DNA of 64,000 nucleotides from Persicitalea jodogahamensis (GTDB lineage: Bacteria > Bacteroidota > Bacteroidia > Cytophagales > Spirosomataceae). Made by a program: the position numbers and the translations under genes. The stretch spans positions 1,955,731 through 2,019,730 of the forward strand of contig NZ_BMXF01000001.1 in NCBI RefSeq assembly GCF_014651615.1. Reading direction: 5' to 3'. The notes beneath the pieces were generated by a model, which ran no database searches, was not told the origin of the DNA, and was given only the letters and a program-made list of their open reading frames with translations. Below are positions 45,583 to 54,703 of the stretch, piece after piece (positions within the stretch are counted from its first letter, which is position 1; each line of letters starts with the position of its first letter).

Positions 45583-47412
45583 TTATAAGTACCCCTGCGC
45601 CTGCAAGTTAAACAGCTCCGCGTACTTGCCTCCCACCCGTAGAAGTTCTTCGTGCGAGCCGAACTCCAATAGCTGACCATTTTCCAAAAACAAAATCCGG
45701 TCGGCCATGCGAACAGTGGAAAAGCGGTGCGAAATCAGCACGGCCATCTTACCCTCGATCAGGCGGCTGAATCGCTGAAACACCTCGTGTTCGGCGCGGG
45801 CGTCGAGAGCAGAAGTGGGTTCGTCAAGTACCACGAGCTGAGCATTGCGCATGTAGGCGCGGGCCAGCGCCACCTTCTGCCACTGCCCGCCGGAAAGTTC
45901 CTGACCGTCTTTAAAGCGCTTGCCCAGTACCTGCTGGAATTGCGCCGGGAGTTGATCGACTACCTCGCTGGCCAGGCTCTTACGGGCGGCGTCAGCGATG
46001 CGTTCGTCGTCGTCGCGGCGTTCGATGTCGCCGACGGCGATGTTCTCGGCGACAGTCATTTCGTATTTGATGAAGTCCTGGAATATAATACCGATGTTGG
46101 CGCGCAAATCAGCCAAGCTGTACGCTTCCAGTGGTAAACCATCCAGCAGAATGCGGCCCTCGGTGGGTTCATAGAGTCGCGAGAGCAGCTTGACAAGGGT
46201 AGTTTTGCCGGCACCATTTTCGCCCACCAGTGCTAGTTTTTCGCCAGGATGAAGGGTGAAAGTCAGGTTGCGAATGGCCCAGCGTTCGCTGTCGGGGTAC
46301 TTAAAGCTGACATTTTCGAAGGTTACGCCTTCCTGAATTGGTTTGGGAACAAGCACACCACTGGCATTCGCTTTGATGGTGGGTTCAATAGCGAAGAAAT
46401 CGAACAAATCCTGTAAGTACAATGCACTCTCAGCGATGCTGGAAAAGCGACTCATAATTCCTTGCAACATTCCGTGCATCCGCTGAAACGAACCCGACAG
46501 GAACGTCATGGTACCGATCGTGATGAGGGCAGCGAGCGTTTGAATCAGAATAAAGACGTAGGCACCGTAGTAAGCGAAAGTACCCAGGGCCGCCAGCAGG
46601 TACCCCCAGGTCGCGCGGCTGAGGACGATTTTTTTGTTCTGTTCGAAGTACTCGTCCGATAGCGCCTTGAAGCGTTGGGTCAGGTACTTTTCCAGGCCAA
46701 AAACCTTTACTTCCTTGGCCGTTTCGGCGCTGGCCCCGATGTAGCGGAGGTAGTCGAGTTCGCGGCGCTCGGGCGTCCAGCTGCGGGTAAGCGAGTAGCT
46801 GCGCTCGTTAAAGTGGGTTTCACCCAAGAACGAAGGAATCACCGCCACGATCAAAATAAGAATCAGCCACGGACTGAACGCCACCAGTCCTGCCCCGAGC
46901 AGCAGCAGCGAAATAATGTCCTGCACCTGCGAAAGTACCTGCGTCAATAGCACCGTGCGGCTGGTAGTTTGGCGGCGGGCGCGCTCGAGTTTGTCGTAAA
47001 AAACCGGATTTTCGAATTGGTACAAATCCAGTTGCGCCGCGTGATGGACCAGATCGACGGAAGTTTTGTTCGCGACCAGATCACCCAGCAGACTATCGCA
47101 CAAACCAATCAACCGGCTCAGTAAATCCGAAAAGACGGTCAGACCCAATTCCGCCGCGACCATGGTCCATAAGTACCGCTGGGAACCGCCTTCGGCAATA
47201 AGGCGAATGACCTCATCGATGATTTCCTTCCCGATGTACAGCATCACCACCGGGATCCCGGCTTTCAACAGCCGGAACACGACGTTGCCGATTGTCAGCG
47301 GCTTGTTTGTATTCCAGACCAGCCGGAAAAAAGGTGGCAGATTCTGCAAGGCCGAAAAGCGCTTGCGGAGTGATTGGGAAGTGGAATCTTTACCAGGGGG
47401 AAGCGGACGCAA
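45583..47412 (-). CDS. ABC exporter with fused membrane and ATPase domains
   Basis: A 609-residue half-transporter. Six membrane segments span about residues 40-330. The ATPase domain has Walker A GENGAGKTTLVK, Q-loop in IIFQDFIKYEM, signature LSGGQWQKVALARAYM, Walker B LVVLDEPTSALD and the H-loop in LISHRFSTV. It should work as a dimer. The long N-terminal part with FENPVFYDKLERARRQTTSR resembles multidrug/lipid exporters common in bacteria. Substrate unknown. Convergent with cstA, 82 bp apart. Confidence 0.9.
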   Translation of the reverse strand: MRPLPPGKDSTSQSLRKRFSALQNLPPFFRLVWNTNKPLTIGNVVFRLLKAGIPVVMLYIGKEIIDEVIRLIAEGGSQRYLWTMVAAELGLTVFSDLLSRLIGLCDSLLGDLVANKTSVDLVHHAAQLDLYQFENPVFYDKLERARRQTTSRTVLLTQVLSQVQDIISLLLLGAGLVAFSPWLILILIVAVIPSFLGETHFNERSYSLTRSWTPERRELDYLRYIGASAETAKEVKVFGLEKYLTQRFKALSDEYFEQNKKIVLSRATWGYLLAALGTFAYYGAYVFILIQTLAALITIGTMTFLSGSFQRMHGMLQGIMSRFSSIAESALYLQDLFDFFAIEPTIKANASGVLVPKPIQEGVTFENVSFKYPDSERWAIRNLTFTLHPGEKLALVGENGAGKTTLVKLLSRLYEPTEGRILLDGLPLEAYSLADLRANIGIIFQDFIKYEMTVAENIAVGDIERRDDDERIADAARKSLASEVVDQLPAQFQQVLGKRFKDGQELSGGQWQKVALARAYMRNAQLVVLDEPTSALDARAEHEVFQRFSRLIEGKMAVLISHRFSTVRMADRILFLENGQLLEFGSHEELLRVGGKYAELFNLQAQGYL

Positions 47413-47611
47413 ATGAATAGTGATTAGTACTAGTCAATTAATCATTTGCGATGTAGAAAAGTTCGGAGGAAATATAGCCTCCGAATACTATAATATACTT
47501 TCAATCAACACGTAGCTGTTGCCGTCCAGGTGAATGCTCGTTAGGAGGACATTAATTGATCTTGTGAACCGCAATCACAATTCAATTCGCATTGATAAAA
47601 TTAAAGAGTAC

Positions 47612-48073
47612 TCAACTAAACACCCAGACAAAAAATGTATAGCTCAACCAGGCCAATGTACCCACCACGAGCACAAGTACCAGCAGCACAGGTACGATCA
47701 CTTTCCAGGCGCCGCCCTTGTGGCGGTCCTCCACATAATGCTCCTGCATTAACTTCATATTGCGGATGTTCGCCTTAAAGGCTACATCAAAAATATCACC
47801 CAGAATCGGGACGGAGCCCAGCAGTGCATCAATCACGATATTGAGGGCCATGCGGGCTACGACGAATCCGCTGGCGCCGTTCTTGGCCAAGATGGTGATC
47901 ATATAGCCGGAAATAGCCAGAGTGGCAAAATCGCCGGCACCGGGAATAAGTCCGATCAGGGCATCGAAACCAAACTTAATGTCGGTACCCGGAATGGTGA
48001 ATTTTGAATCCATCCATTTGGCCATGGATTCTACGTGAGTAATCGCTGACTTTCGCTTAGAGGCTATCTGCAT
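47612..48073 (-). CDS. DUF4112 membrane protein
   Basis: A 153-residue protein with the DUF4112 signature FGFDALIGLIPGAGDFATLA and NIVIDALLGSVPILGDIFDVAFKAN, which are two copies of the same D-LxG-xP-GD pattern. Two hydrophobic segments lie within these motifs, and a third at the C-terminus (VIVPVLLVLVLVVGTLAWLS). The molecular role of the family is unknown. It stands alone on the minus strand. Confidence in the family is high. Confidence 0.9.
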   Translation of the reverse strand: MQIASKRKSAITHVESMAKWMDSKFTIPGTDIKFGFDALIGLIPGAGDFATLAISGYMITILAKNGASGFVVARMALNIVIDALLGSVPILGDIFDVAFKANIRNMKLMQEHYVEDRHKGGAWKVIVPVLLVLVLVVGTLAWLSYTFFVWVFS

Positions 48074-48226
48074 TTCAATAACGAGAATTTGGTTTGGAAT
48101 TTTCGTTACTAATAGTGTGCCTGATTAAGCGGGTACTTGCCTTTAAGGTGCAGATGCTGCACGTCCGGCAGCATACACGCTTCGGTGTGCTACTGCCGGG
48201 CGTACACGGCTGGGCATCGCATTGCT

Positions 48227-49165
48227 TTACCGCTTTGGAATCGAAATCATGTGGGAAATCTTCCACTTTCCGTCGATTTTTTCCAGATATCGGCTTTCGA
48301 TATTCGTTACGGGTTCCCTGCCATCGGGATAATGGAAAGTTTGTTCGTAACTGGCCCAGGCGGCATCGCCATTCGGGCGAATAGTGAAGTTGGATGTGGT
48401 GAAAGTCGTACCGGGTTTATTGGGTCTCTGGGTGGACAGTCGGGTCACCATTTCGCCGATTTCGGTGGCCGTAATGTCGTAGGCCTTGCCCGCTTCGTCG
48501 GTTACGGTATGGGCGGCGTAGGGGAGGTCGGCCCAATAGGAAACCATCGTTTTCCCGTCGTTATTGAGCCATGCCTGCGTTTCGGCTTCCAGCATCTTGC
48601 GGATCATGTAGGCGTCAGGATCTACCTCGGGCGGGATGGCGACATAGCCCATTTTGTCACGGACAGTGGCCCGGTCGTAGTAGTACCGGGCTTCTTTCAA
48701 CGTGCCATTACTCACCCGGGCGGTGATTTGATAAGGTAGTTCGATCATAGTACCCCCTGCCTTCTCTTTCCAGTGATACGTGCCCCAACCCATGACCCAG
48801 TCGCCTTCGTTCAGGCCGGATTTTTCCTGATAGGCCAGGGTACGGCGGTCGGAGATGCGGTGGTCGGTGCGCTGGTTAAGGGAACTTTGCCAACTATTAA
48901 TGGCCTGCTCGCTATTCATCGGCTTTTCGTAACCAGGCCCGTTTTCCTGATAGTCGGCCGCCAGTAAAGAGCGGGCGCGGTTCAGGTCGCCGCTTACGAG
49001 CGCATCCAGGTAGTTGTTTAGCACGGCCACGTTCTCGTCGGCATTTTTGCTCAGCGCGACGACATCGTTATGCTTGGGTGTTCTTTGGGCGAAGCTGTGG
49101 CTACACGCCAGAAAAAGTAGGAAGAAGAGCGAAAATCGGGCGGCGGAAGAGATTACCTTGTCCAT
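48227..49165 (-). CDS. Exported protein with two NTF2/SnoaL-like domains
   Basis: A 312-residue protein with a signal peptide (ISSAARFSLFFLLFLACSHSFA). Two cone-shaped NTF2-like domains are suggested: the first from about residue 40 (LNNYLDALVSGDLNRARSLL, later TYHWKEKAGG) to 180, the second from about 190 (KMLEAETQAWLNNDGKTMVS) to the end, where YLEKIDGKWKISHMISI is a typical DUF4440/SnoaL ending. Such domains bind small ligands or act as isomerases or hydrolases. No catalytic pattern is clear, so the function is unknown. A TAAATTTG box lies 69 bp upstream. Confidence 0.72.
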   Translation of the reverse strand: MDKVISSAARFSLFFLLFLACSHSFAQRTPKHNDVVALSKNADENVAVLNNYLDALVSGDLNRARSLLAADYQENGPGYEKPMNSEQAINSWQSSLNQRTDHRISDRRTLAYQEKSGLNEGDWVMGWGTYHWKEKAGGTMIELPYQITARVSNGTLKEARYYYDRATVRDKMGYVAIPPEVDPDAYMIRKMLEAETQAWLNNDGKTMVSYWADLPYAAHTVTDEAGKAYDITATEIGEMVTRLSTQRPNKPGTTFTTSNFTIRPNGDAAWASYEQTFHYPDGREPVTNIESRYLEKIDGKWKISHMISIPKR

Positions 49166-49233
49166 GAGTACGGTAGTTTATAGGGTGAATACTGCTGGGG
49201 CGGATATACTCACTAAACACGCGTATTATGGTA

Positions 49234-49241
49234 CAAATTTA
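49234..49241 (-). promoter_or_regulatory. Candidate -7 promoter box for the NTF2-like gene
   Basis: The minus strand reads TAAATTTG, an exact TAnnTTTG match, 69 bases upstream of the start codon. Confidence 0.45.
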
Positions 49242-49324
49242 ATATTATTTAGAACTTTACCAAATATCAGGTACTTTATTATCTGAACAAAGGGAGGTCA
49301 TGCATGTGCTATTTTTGCTCTGCT

Positions 49325-50479
49325 CTAAAATCGCTGATTCCAATAAATGACCACGTTATGCGTTGTCCGGCCCGCCGCCACAAGGTCCAGATCACCATCG
49401 CCGTCCAGATCCGCGGCTTTCATATCCTCACAGGCCATGTCCACCTTTTCATCGAGAGCGTATTCCTGCCAGATTTTTCCTGCTTCATCGGTACCTACAT
49501 AGAGGCGGACGCCCACTTGTTCGGCTGTGTTTTTCTCTCGCCAACCCATGGCAATCTGGTCGCGGCCAAGGCCCAGAAAATCAGCCGTTACTAGTGCGTG
49601 ACCTTGGTTCAGCCGGTCGGTAAGCACACGGCGACTATCCTTTGTGTATACGACCAGGCTATTGCCATGCATGGGCTCTATGGTGGTCGTGAATAGCTGG
49701 TTATTACCCAGCTTGCCGGTGCGAATCTCGCCCACACCATTTTTAAGTACCATCCAGTTGCCCGAAGGTGCCCAGCCATCCGCTCCGTCCAGAAAAACCT
49801 GCACGCCCTCCTTTCCTGCTACGGCCATGCCCAGAAACGCCCCTTTGGCTTCCATCGGCTCCATGTTGTGGGTCAGATGCATGTCGGTACCTACCAGTTG
49901 GTAGTTCCAATCACCTTTTTTATGCTCCGGCACCTCGAAGGCTATCATTTTAACACCTGCACCTTCACCTTTCTCATTGCCTTCACCATGCAGTGGCAGC
50001 ACGATGAGCTGGTACTTGCCGTCGGTATCCTGCACCCAATGCATGCGGTGGATCGTAACTTCGTGGTGCAGCGCCACAGGTTCCCACAGCTGGTAGCGAT
50101 CGTCAGGGGGAATGAGATAAAAAACGGCACCGGATTCTTTGGCATTTCGGGTTTCGCCGGGATTCCACTGCGCGCCTACGGCCACTTCTACCTTGCCATC
50201 CCCGTCAATGTCGCGGGCAGTAATGCACACGTTATCACGGGCAGTAAGGTTGGCAGCCATCACGTGTCGCTTCCAGGGGGTACCTGGCCCACCGGGGTTC
50301 TTATACCACACAATTTCTTTTTGGTCGGCCATGAGAATGTCGATTTGGCCATCCCCGTCCACATCGCCCGTCGCGAGGCCATAGCCGATGCTAATCTTCG
50401 GGTCGATGACCTCGGCCTTGAAAGTGGGGCTTTGGGCGAAGACCGGTAGTGTTGCCAGGAAAAGGAGTACGTGTTTCAT
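49325..50479 (-). CDS. Secreted FG-GAP/VCBS-repeat protein
   Basis: A 384-residue protein with a short signal peptide (MKHVLLFLATLPVFAQS). At least three calcium-binding FG-GAP/VCBS-type repeats are visible: GDVDGDGQIDILMADQ near the start, RDIDGDGKVEVAVGAQWNPG, and DLDGDGDLDLVAAGRTTHNV at the C-terminus. They predict a beta-propeller. Proteins like this are common in Bacteroidota as exported or surface proteins and often lie beside oxidoreductase genes. It follows the Gfo/Idh/MocA gene in the same direction, 89 bp away, with a tandem heptamer array between them. Confidence 0.85.
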   Translation of the reverse strand: MKHVLLFLATLPVFAQSPTFKAEVIDPKISIGYGLATGDVDGDGQIDILMADQKEIVWYKNPGGPGTPWKRHVMAANLTARDNVCITARDIDGDGKVEVAVGAQWNPGETRNAKESGAVFYLIPPDDRYQLWEPVALHHEVTIHRMHWVQDTDGKYQLIVLPLHGEGNEKGEGAGVKMIAFEVPEHKKGDWNYQLVGTDMHLTHNMEPMEAKGAFLGMAVAGKEGVQVFLDGADGWAPSGNWMVLKNGVGEIRTGKLGNNQLFTTTIEPMHGNSLVVYTKDSRRVLTDRLNQGHALVTADFLGLGRDQIAMGWREKNTAEQVGVRLYVGTDEAGKIWQEYALDEKVDMACEDMKAADLDGDGDLDLVAAGRTTHNVVIYWNQRF

Positions 50480-50514
50480 CTTTTTACGTTGGAAAAAACA
50501 AGGTGTATATTTTT

Positions 50515-50568
50515 AGCCGAAAGCCGAAAGCCGAAAGCCGAAAGCCGAAAGCCGAAAGCCGAAAGCCG
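50515..50568. repeat. Tandem heptamer array, unit AGCCGAA
   Basis: About 7.7 uninterrupted copies of a 7-bp unit (54 bases). It begins right after the stop codon (50569-50571 on the minus strand) of the oxidoreductase gene and ends 35 bp before the FG-GAP gene start. A pure 7-mer run of this length is prone to slippage, so copy number may vary. Confidence 0.95.
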
Positions 50569-51759
50569 TCACACGTCCCGCTCCACGATTTTCCCACTGA
50601 CTTTTTCCTTCAAAATCAGCTTGTTTCGCCCGTCGTGCGTCATTTCCTGCTTGATAAGGTAGTGGTCGGCATCGTAGTCGGTGTAGTTGCTCGGCTTGGT
50701 CAACCCCTCCTGACCGCGCCAGATGGCCAGTTCGACGGGCTCCCACCGTTTGGTTTTCGCCGAGCGGTAGGCAGCGTCGATCACGGCGTTGACCACGTAG
50801 CCATCATAAAAGGTTTCGGCGGGGTCAGTGCCTTTTTCGGCTGCCCCGAACATATCGGTGAACATGTGATTGTAGCCCAGGTCGTTCACTTCATCCCCGA
50901 CCGGGAACAGCCACCCGGAGTTGCTTTCGGCTTTCTCCGCCACATAATCGGCGCCCTTGCCGGAGGTGTACATTTCTAAGCCGGTACGCAGGAAGTTGTT
51001 GATCCAGATCGTGCCTTCGGTTCCCATCACCTCGTCGCGCAAGTCCATGCCGCCCCGGAACGTCCAGCTTGTCTCGAACTGCCCGATCGCGCCATTTTCG
51101 TATTTGACCAGAGCGATGGCGTGGTCCTCTGCCTCGATAGGCTTCACCTGGGTGTCGGCCCAGCACATGACCTCCACCGGCTTGATGTCCTTGCCAATAA
51201 AATTACGGGAAATCTCGATGCAGTGGCAGCCCAAATCCAGAATGCAACCACCGCCCGCCTGTTCCAGGTCCCAGAACCATTCGCTGTGCGGGCCGGGATG
51301 CGCCTCGCGCGACTTGGCCCAAAGAATGCGCCCCAAGGCGCCACTCCTGACGCTTTCCATGGATTTAAGGAATTTGGGGGTATAGCAAAGATCTTCCAGA
51401 TAGCCACCGAAGATTCCCGCTTCCTCCACGGCTTTCATCATTTGCAAGGCTTCCTCCGCGGTACGGCCCAAGGGCTTGGTGCAGATGACGTTTTTCTTGT
51501 GTTTGGCGCAAAGCATGACCGCCTCCGCGTGAACGTGGTTCGGCAGGGCCACGCATACCATAGTCACATCGGGACGGGCGATCACCTCCTCCATATCACT
51601 GGACGCGAAGTCACAGCCATAGTCTTTGGCAAATTTTCTGGCACTCTCATCGCGGCGGGCGTAGATGGCCGTTACGCGATCACGGCTGCGCTGGCCGTGG
51701 ATGGATTCGGCATAGAAGCGGCCAATGAAGCCGGAGCCGAGCATGGCGATTTTTTGCAT
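50569..51759 (-). CDS. Gfo/Idh/MocA-family NAD(P)-dependent oxidoreductase
   Basis: A 396-residue protein with the N-terminal Rossmann fold (IAMLGSGFIGRFYAESI, about residues 4-20), the family EKP-type block appearing as VICTKPLGRTAEEA (residues 95-108 or so), and a C-terminal alpha/beta domain with GGGCILDLGCHCIEISR, where the DxGxHxxE-type motif holds the catalytic His. Members oxidise or reduce sugars, inositols and similar polyols. The substrate is unknown. It is the first of a pair with the FG-GAP protein. Confidence 0.9.
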   Translation of the reverse strand: MQKIAMLGSGFIGRFYAESIHGQRSRDRVTAIYARRDESARKFAKDYGCDFASSDMEEVIARPDVTMVCVALPNHVHAEAVMLCAKHKKNVICTKPLGRTAEEALQMMKAVEEAGIFGGYLEDLCYTPKFLKSMESVRSGALGRILWAKSREAHPGPHSEWFWDLEQAGGGCILDLGCHCIEISRNFIGKDIKPVEVMCWADTQVKPIEAEDHAIALVKYENGAIGQFETSWTFRGGMDLRDEVMGTEGTIWINNFLRTGLEMYTSGKGADYVAEKAESNSGWLFPVGDEVNDLGYNHMFTDMFGAAEKGTDPAETFYDGYVVNAVIDAAYRSAKTKRWEPVELAIWRGQEGLTKPSNYTDYDADHYLIKQEMTHDGRNKLILKEKVSGKIVERDV

Positions 51760-51903
51760 GAAACGTGTTTTCGGGAAATAGAATAGTAAAAGTTGTATTC
51801 CCTGGAAAAGTGGCTGCAGCCTGCAAATCTACCCCCGGACGTCGAAGTTTGGGATCCGGATATTGAATTTAAATAGCACCGCTATCCAACTGCCCGACCT
51901 TTG

Positions 51904-52674
51904 TTACACAAATCCTTCGATCCCCAATCCAAACAAAGCGAAATCGTACTTCACCGGATCTTCCGCATCCAGCTCGCGTAAAGCGGCAGTTAGTTCGAGA
52001 GCTGTTTGCCAGTCGGTTTTGGGCCTCTGGATTAGCCCCAGGTGCCGTGCCACACGGTCCACGTGAACGTCGCAGGGCATCACCAGCTGGGCAGGCGAAA
52101 TGCGCCGCCAGATCCCGAAATCCACGCCCCGGTCGTCTTGCCGCACCATCCAGCGCAGAAACATATTGAGCCGCTTGCAGGTGGACTTGCGGGCGGGCGT
52201 CGCGATGTGCTTCCGGGTGCGGGATGGAAAATAGTCCAGGCCGCAAAATTGATCGTGGAAGGTGATTAAACCCTGCTCCGTCGTGGATTGGGCCTCCTGA
52301 TTCCCGACCAGAAAAGCCTCTTCGAGCGAGTCATTTTTTGAATAAAAATCCTGAAAAAAATGAAGAAAATAGAGCGCGTCGGTAGCGTTGAAAGTACGGT
52401 GCTTGAAGGCCAGGAAACGTTTCAGGTCGCTTTCCTGATGATTCAGGACAAAATCGTAAGGTGCGTTATCCATTAACGCGACCAGTTCCGAACTTTTATT
52501 GATGATGGTTTTGCGCTGTCCCCACGCCAGCACCGCCGCCCAAAAACCCATGATTTCGATGTCCTGCTTCCGACTGAATCGGTGCGGGATGCTGACCGGA
52601 TCGTGAGGGACAAAGTCGGGGCGATTGTACTGCTCGTACTTCCGATCCAGTAGTTCTTCTAATGATTCTGTCAA
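51904..52674 (-). CDS. TIGR02757 (DUF2400) family protein
   Basis: A 256-residue protein with the family layout: LEELLDRKYEQYNRPDFVPH at the start, IEIMGFWAAVLAWGQRKTII, CKRLNMFLRWMVRQDDRGVDFGIW and LVMPCDVHVDRVARHLGL, ending LFGLGIEGFV. TIGR02757 is widespread in Bacteroidota and has helix-hairpin-helix-like resemblance to DNA glycosylases, but the function is not established. It is the last gene of a tight minus-strand operon, 4 bp after the small membrane protein gene. Confidence 0.9.
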   Translation of the reverse strand: MTESLEELLDRKYEQYNRPDFVPHDPVSIPHRFSRKQDIEIMGFWAAVLAWGQRKTIINKSSELVALMDNAPYDFVLNHQESDLKRFLAFKHRTFNATDALYFLHFFQDFYSKNDSLEEAFLVGNQEAQSTTEQGLITFHDQFCGLDYFPSRTRKHIATPARKSTCKRLNMFLRWMVRQDDRGVDFGIWRRISPAQLVMPCDVHVDRVARHLGLIQRPKTDWQTALELTAALRELDAEDPVKYDFALFGLGIEGFV

Positions 52675-52678
52675 GGGA

Positions 52679-52888
52679 TTACTTGCGGACTACCTTACCC
52701 AGCACATAGGCCAGTCCCTGCGAAATGCCGGAAAAAATCATCACCAGCGTGGAAAACAGGAAGGTGAAAACGGCAATGAAGGGATACATGAGCGCAAAAA
52801 CTACGCTCCAGACTTTATAGCCAATGGTCTTTTTTTGTTCGGCGCGCTCCTCTTCGCGTCGTGACCGGTATTCGGGGGAATGTTTCAT
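52679..52888 (-). CDS. Small membrane protein of unknown function
   Basis: A 69-residue protein with a charged N-terminus (SRREEERAEQKKT), two hydrophobic segments in WSVVFALMYPFIAVFTFLFS and LVMIFSGISQGLAYVLG, and a basic end. No family recognised. It sits in a four-gene operon with 4-5 bp spacers on both sides, which supports it being a real gene. Confidence 0.65.
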   Translation of the reverse strand: MKHSPEYRSRREEERAEQKKTIGYKVWSVVFALMYPFIAVFTFLFSTLVMIFSGISQGLAYVLGKVVRK

Positions 52889-52893
52889 GGATG

Positions 52894-53832
52894 TCAGTTT
52901 GCCGAGATATAGCTGATCTCGGCCCTAAAACGGCGACTGTTGGGGGAAAGTTTCTCAAAGGCCCGCGCCGAAAGTTTAATCACGATATCTTCGTTGGCAC
53001 TCGTGCCGGGGATACGCCCGACGACTTTCACCCAGATTTCCTCCTGGTTGTATTGATTCTTGACCTGCACCAAAGTACCCAAAGGTGCGGTGCGGTGCAA
53101 GGCGAGGTACTTGCTGCTGCTTTCGCCCGTGTCGATAATTTCGGCCAATCCCGACTCGCTCATGCGCCTTCCGGTGGGTTCCTTGGGGGCGGGCGCAGGC
53201 TCTTCAATAGTCTTTTTAGGCTTTTCAGCCACCACCGGTGCGGGTTCTTCCTTTTCGGCTGGCTTGGGGGTGGGGAAGGGCGTAATGCTCGGGCTGCGTT
53301 CGGAATAGACTTTCTCCGATACAATTAAATCCTGCCCCAGAATGACGTTGTCGGAGGTCATGCCATTCCATTTACGGATGTCGGCCATCAGTACCCCGTA
53401 CTTAACCGCAATGCTGTACAGAGTTTGCCCCTGTTCCACGGTATGCATTCCCGGCGCGGTGGCGGTGGCGGGTTCGGCTTTTCTGGCCTCCCGCTTTTCT
53501 TCCTTCGCGGCGGCTTTTTCCTCCCGGGCAATTGCCTTGGCCGACTTACGAGGGGTGTAGGGCACCCGGATCACCTGGCCCGCCCGCAGGCCGTCAGCCA
53601 TGCCTTCATTTGCCGCCCGGATATCATTGACTGACACGCCATACCGGCGCATGACTGCGTACAACGTCTGACCGGGATCGACCTTGTGAAGGATGTATGT
53701 TTTGCCATTGGCTACTTCCGTACCGAGAGAGTCCCGTATAGCAGCGGCAGGAGTGGTGGTAGCTTCGGCTTGCGCCGCAAACGTCGAAAATAAGGCAAGT
53801 AAAAGGAGAATCAAACTCTGCAATGGCTTCAT
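52894..53832 (-). CDS. Secreted LysM protein with C-terminal RlpA-like double-psi barrel region
   Basis: A 312-residue protein with a signal peptide (LQSLILLLLALFSTFAAQA), LysM 1 (about 46-91, HKVDPGQTLYAVMRRYGVSV), a charged Ala/Glu/Lys linker (95-120), LysM 2 (about 129-172), a Pro-rich linker (180-222) and a C-terminal region (228-310) with GESSSKYLALHRTAPLGTLV and VKVVGRIPGTSANEDIVIKL that matches the RlpA-like double-psi beta-barrel. LysM domains bind peptidoglycan, so it probably works in the envelope or at septa. The gene starts one base after the DUF4905 stop. Confidence 0.88.
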   Translation of the reverse strand: MKPLQSLILLLLALFSTFAAQAEATTTPAAAIRDSLGTEVANGKTYILHKVDPGQTLYAVMRRYGVSVNDIRAANEGMADGLRAGQVIRVPYTPRKSAKAIAREEKAAAKEEKREARKAEPATATAPGMHTVEQGQTLYSIAVKYGVLMADIRKWNGMTSDNVILGQDLIVSEKVYSERSPSITPFPTPKPAEKEEPAPVVAEKPKKTIEEPAPAPKEPTGRRMSESGLAEIIDTGESSSKYLALHRTAPLGTLVQVKNQYNQEEIWVKVVGRIPGTSANEDIVIKLSARAFEKLSPNSRRFRAEISYISAN

Positions 53833-53833
53833 T

Positions 53834-54670
53834 TCAGTGTGTCAATGTTAGGCTGTTCAGTTCGTTGGTATTCCGCAGGAAAACCAGATGGTTATTTTTT
53901 AACAAAATGGTGTCCAGGCTGATGCCCGGACGCTTGTCACTCAATAGGTTGTGATAGATTATTTCCCTGTTTCGATTTACAACCAGCAGATACTGAGCCG
54001 CTTTTTCCTGATCGTAAAGATAATAAGAAAAGACCACATAGGGGTCTGATTCAAGATAATCGATGGCAACAGCGTCCTGCGTTTCCACCATTCTCCCCAA
54101 AAACGCTGAAAGCTGACGGAAGTATATATCATGAGGCTCATAGCGAACGGGAATGTGGTGATTCGGTTCGGTTACAGCGGGTAGATCTTTTTCCAGAACC
54201 GGATTTTTTAACAACCCTGAATTACTGTCGCAAAGCTGATACTGAATTCTTTCCGCTTGCTTTTGCGCCACCACGATTTGCTCAGTGCCTGGCAGGATCC
54301 GGACGAACAGCCAGCCGGGTAGAGCCCAGACCACTTCGCCCTCAGCAACTGAGAGGGCCAGCAGATCGGTGGGTTCAGGAATATCGGGAAAGCGGTAGTT
54401 GTGCAGGAATACCCGGTCCCCGGCGAAACCCGCCAGGGTAGTCCACCATTCGGTGGCTGAGGGAGATTTTTGCCAAAGTACCTGATTGGTGGTAAGGTCC
54501 AGAAGTGCCCAGGAAACTGTTTTCGTTTCGGCGTCACGCAATTCCACAATCCATTCGTCGCGGTCGGGATGCGGCATAACCCGCCAGATGGTTTCGGAAA
54601 AAGTATGGGTGAACAGGTTTTCGGGGGACAAAGACACGGGTTGTCGAATGGAAATGGTAGTTTTGGACAA
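53834..54670 (-). CDS. DUF4905-like protein of unknown function
   Basis: A 278-residue protein without a signal peptide. FTHTFSETIWRVMPHPDRDE begins the recognisable family part, followed by WALLDLTTNQVLWQKSP and VSLDTILLKNNHLVFLRNTN near the end; the repeated strand pattern suggests a beta-propeller-like fold. The only in-frame start before that part is a TTG at 54668-54670 (minus), 33 bp from the divergent kdsB start, so promoters are crowded. It is the first gene of the operon with LysM. Family naming is from memory of the pattern. Confidence 0.7.
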   Translation of the reverse strand: MSKTTISIRQPVSLSPENLFTHTFSETIWRVMPHPDRDEWIVELRDAETKTVSWALLDLTTNQVLWQKSPSATEWWTTLAGFAGDRVFLHNYRFPDIPEPTDLLALSVAEGEVVWALPGWLFVRILPGTEQIVVAQKQAERIQYQLCDSNSGLLKNPVLEKDLPAVTEPNHHIPVRYEPHDIYFRQLSAFLGRMVETQDAVAIDYLESDPYVVFSYYLYDQEKAAQYLLVVNRNREIIYHNLLSDKRPGISLDTILLKNNHLVFLRNTNELNSLTLTH

Positions 54671-54703
54671 AGAATAATCAAATAATCAAACTTTCACCAC
54701 GCT

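Noticed and set aside
50515-50568. Heptamer array as a CRISPR array
   Set aside because: Units are contiguous 7-mers without spacers and no cas genes are present.
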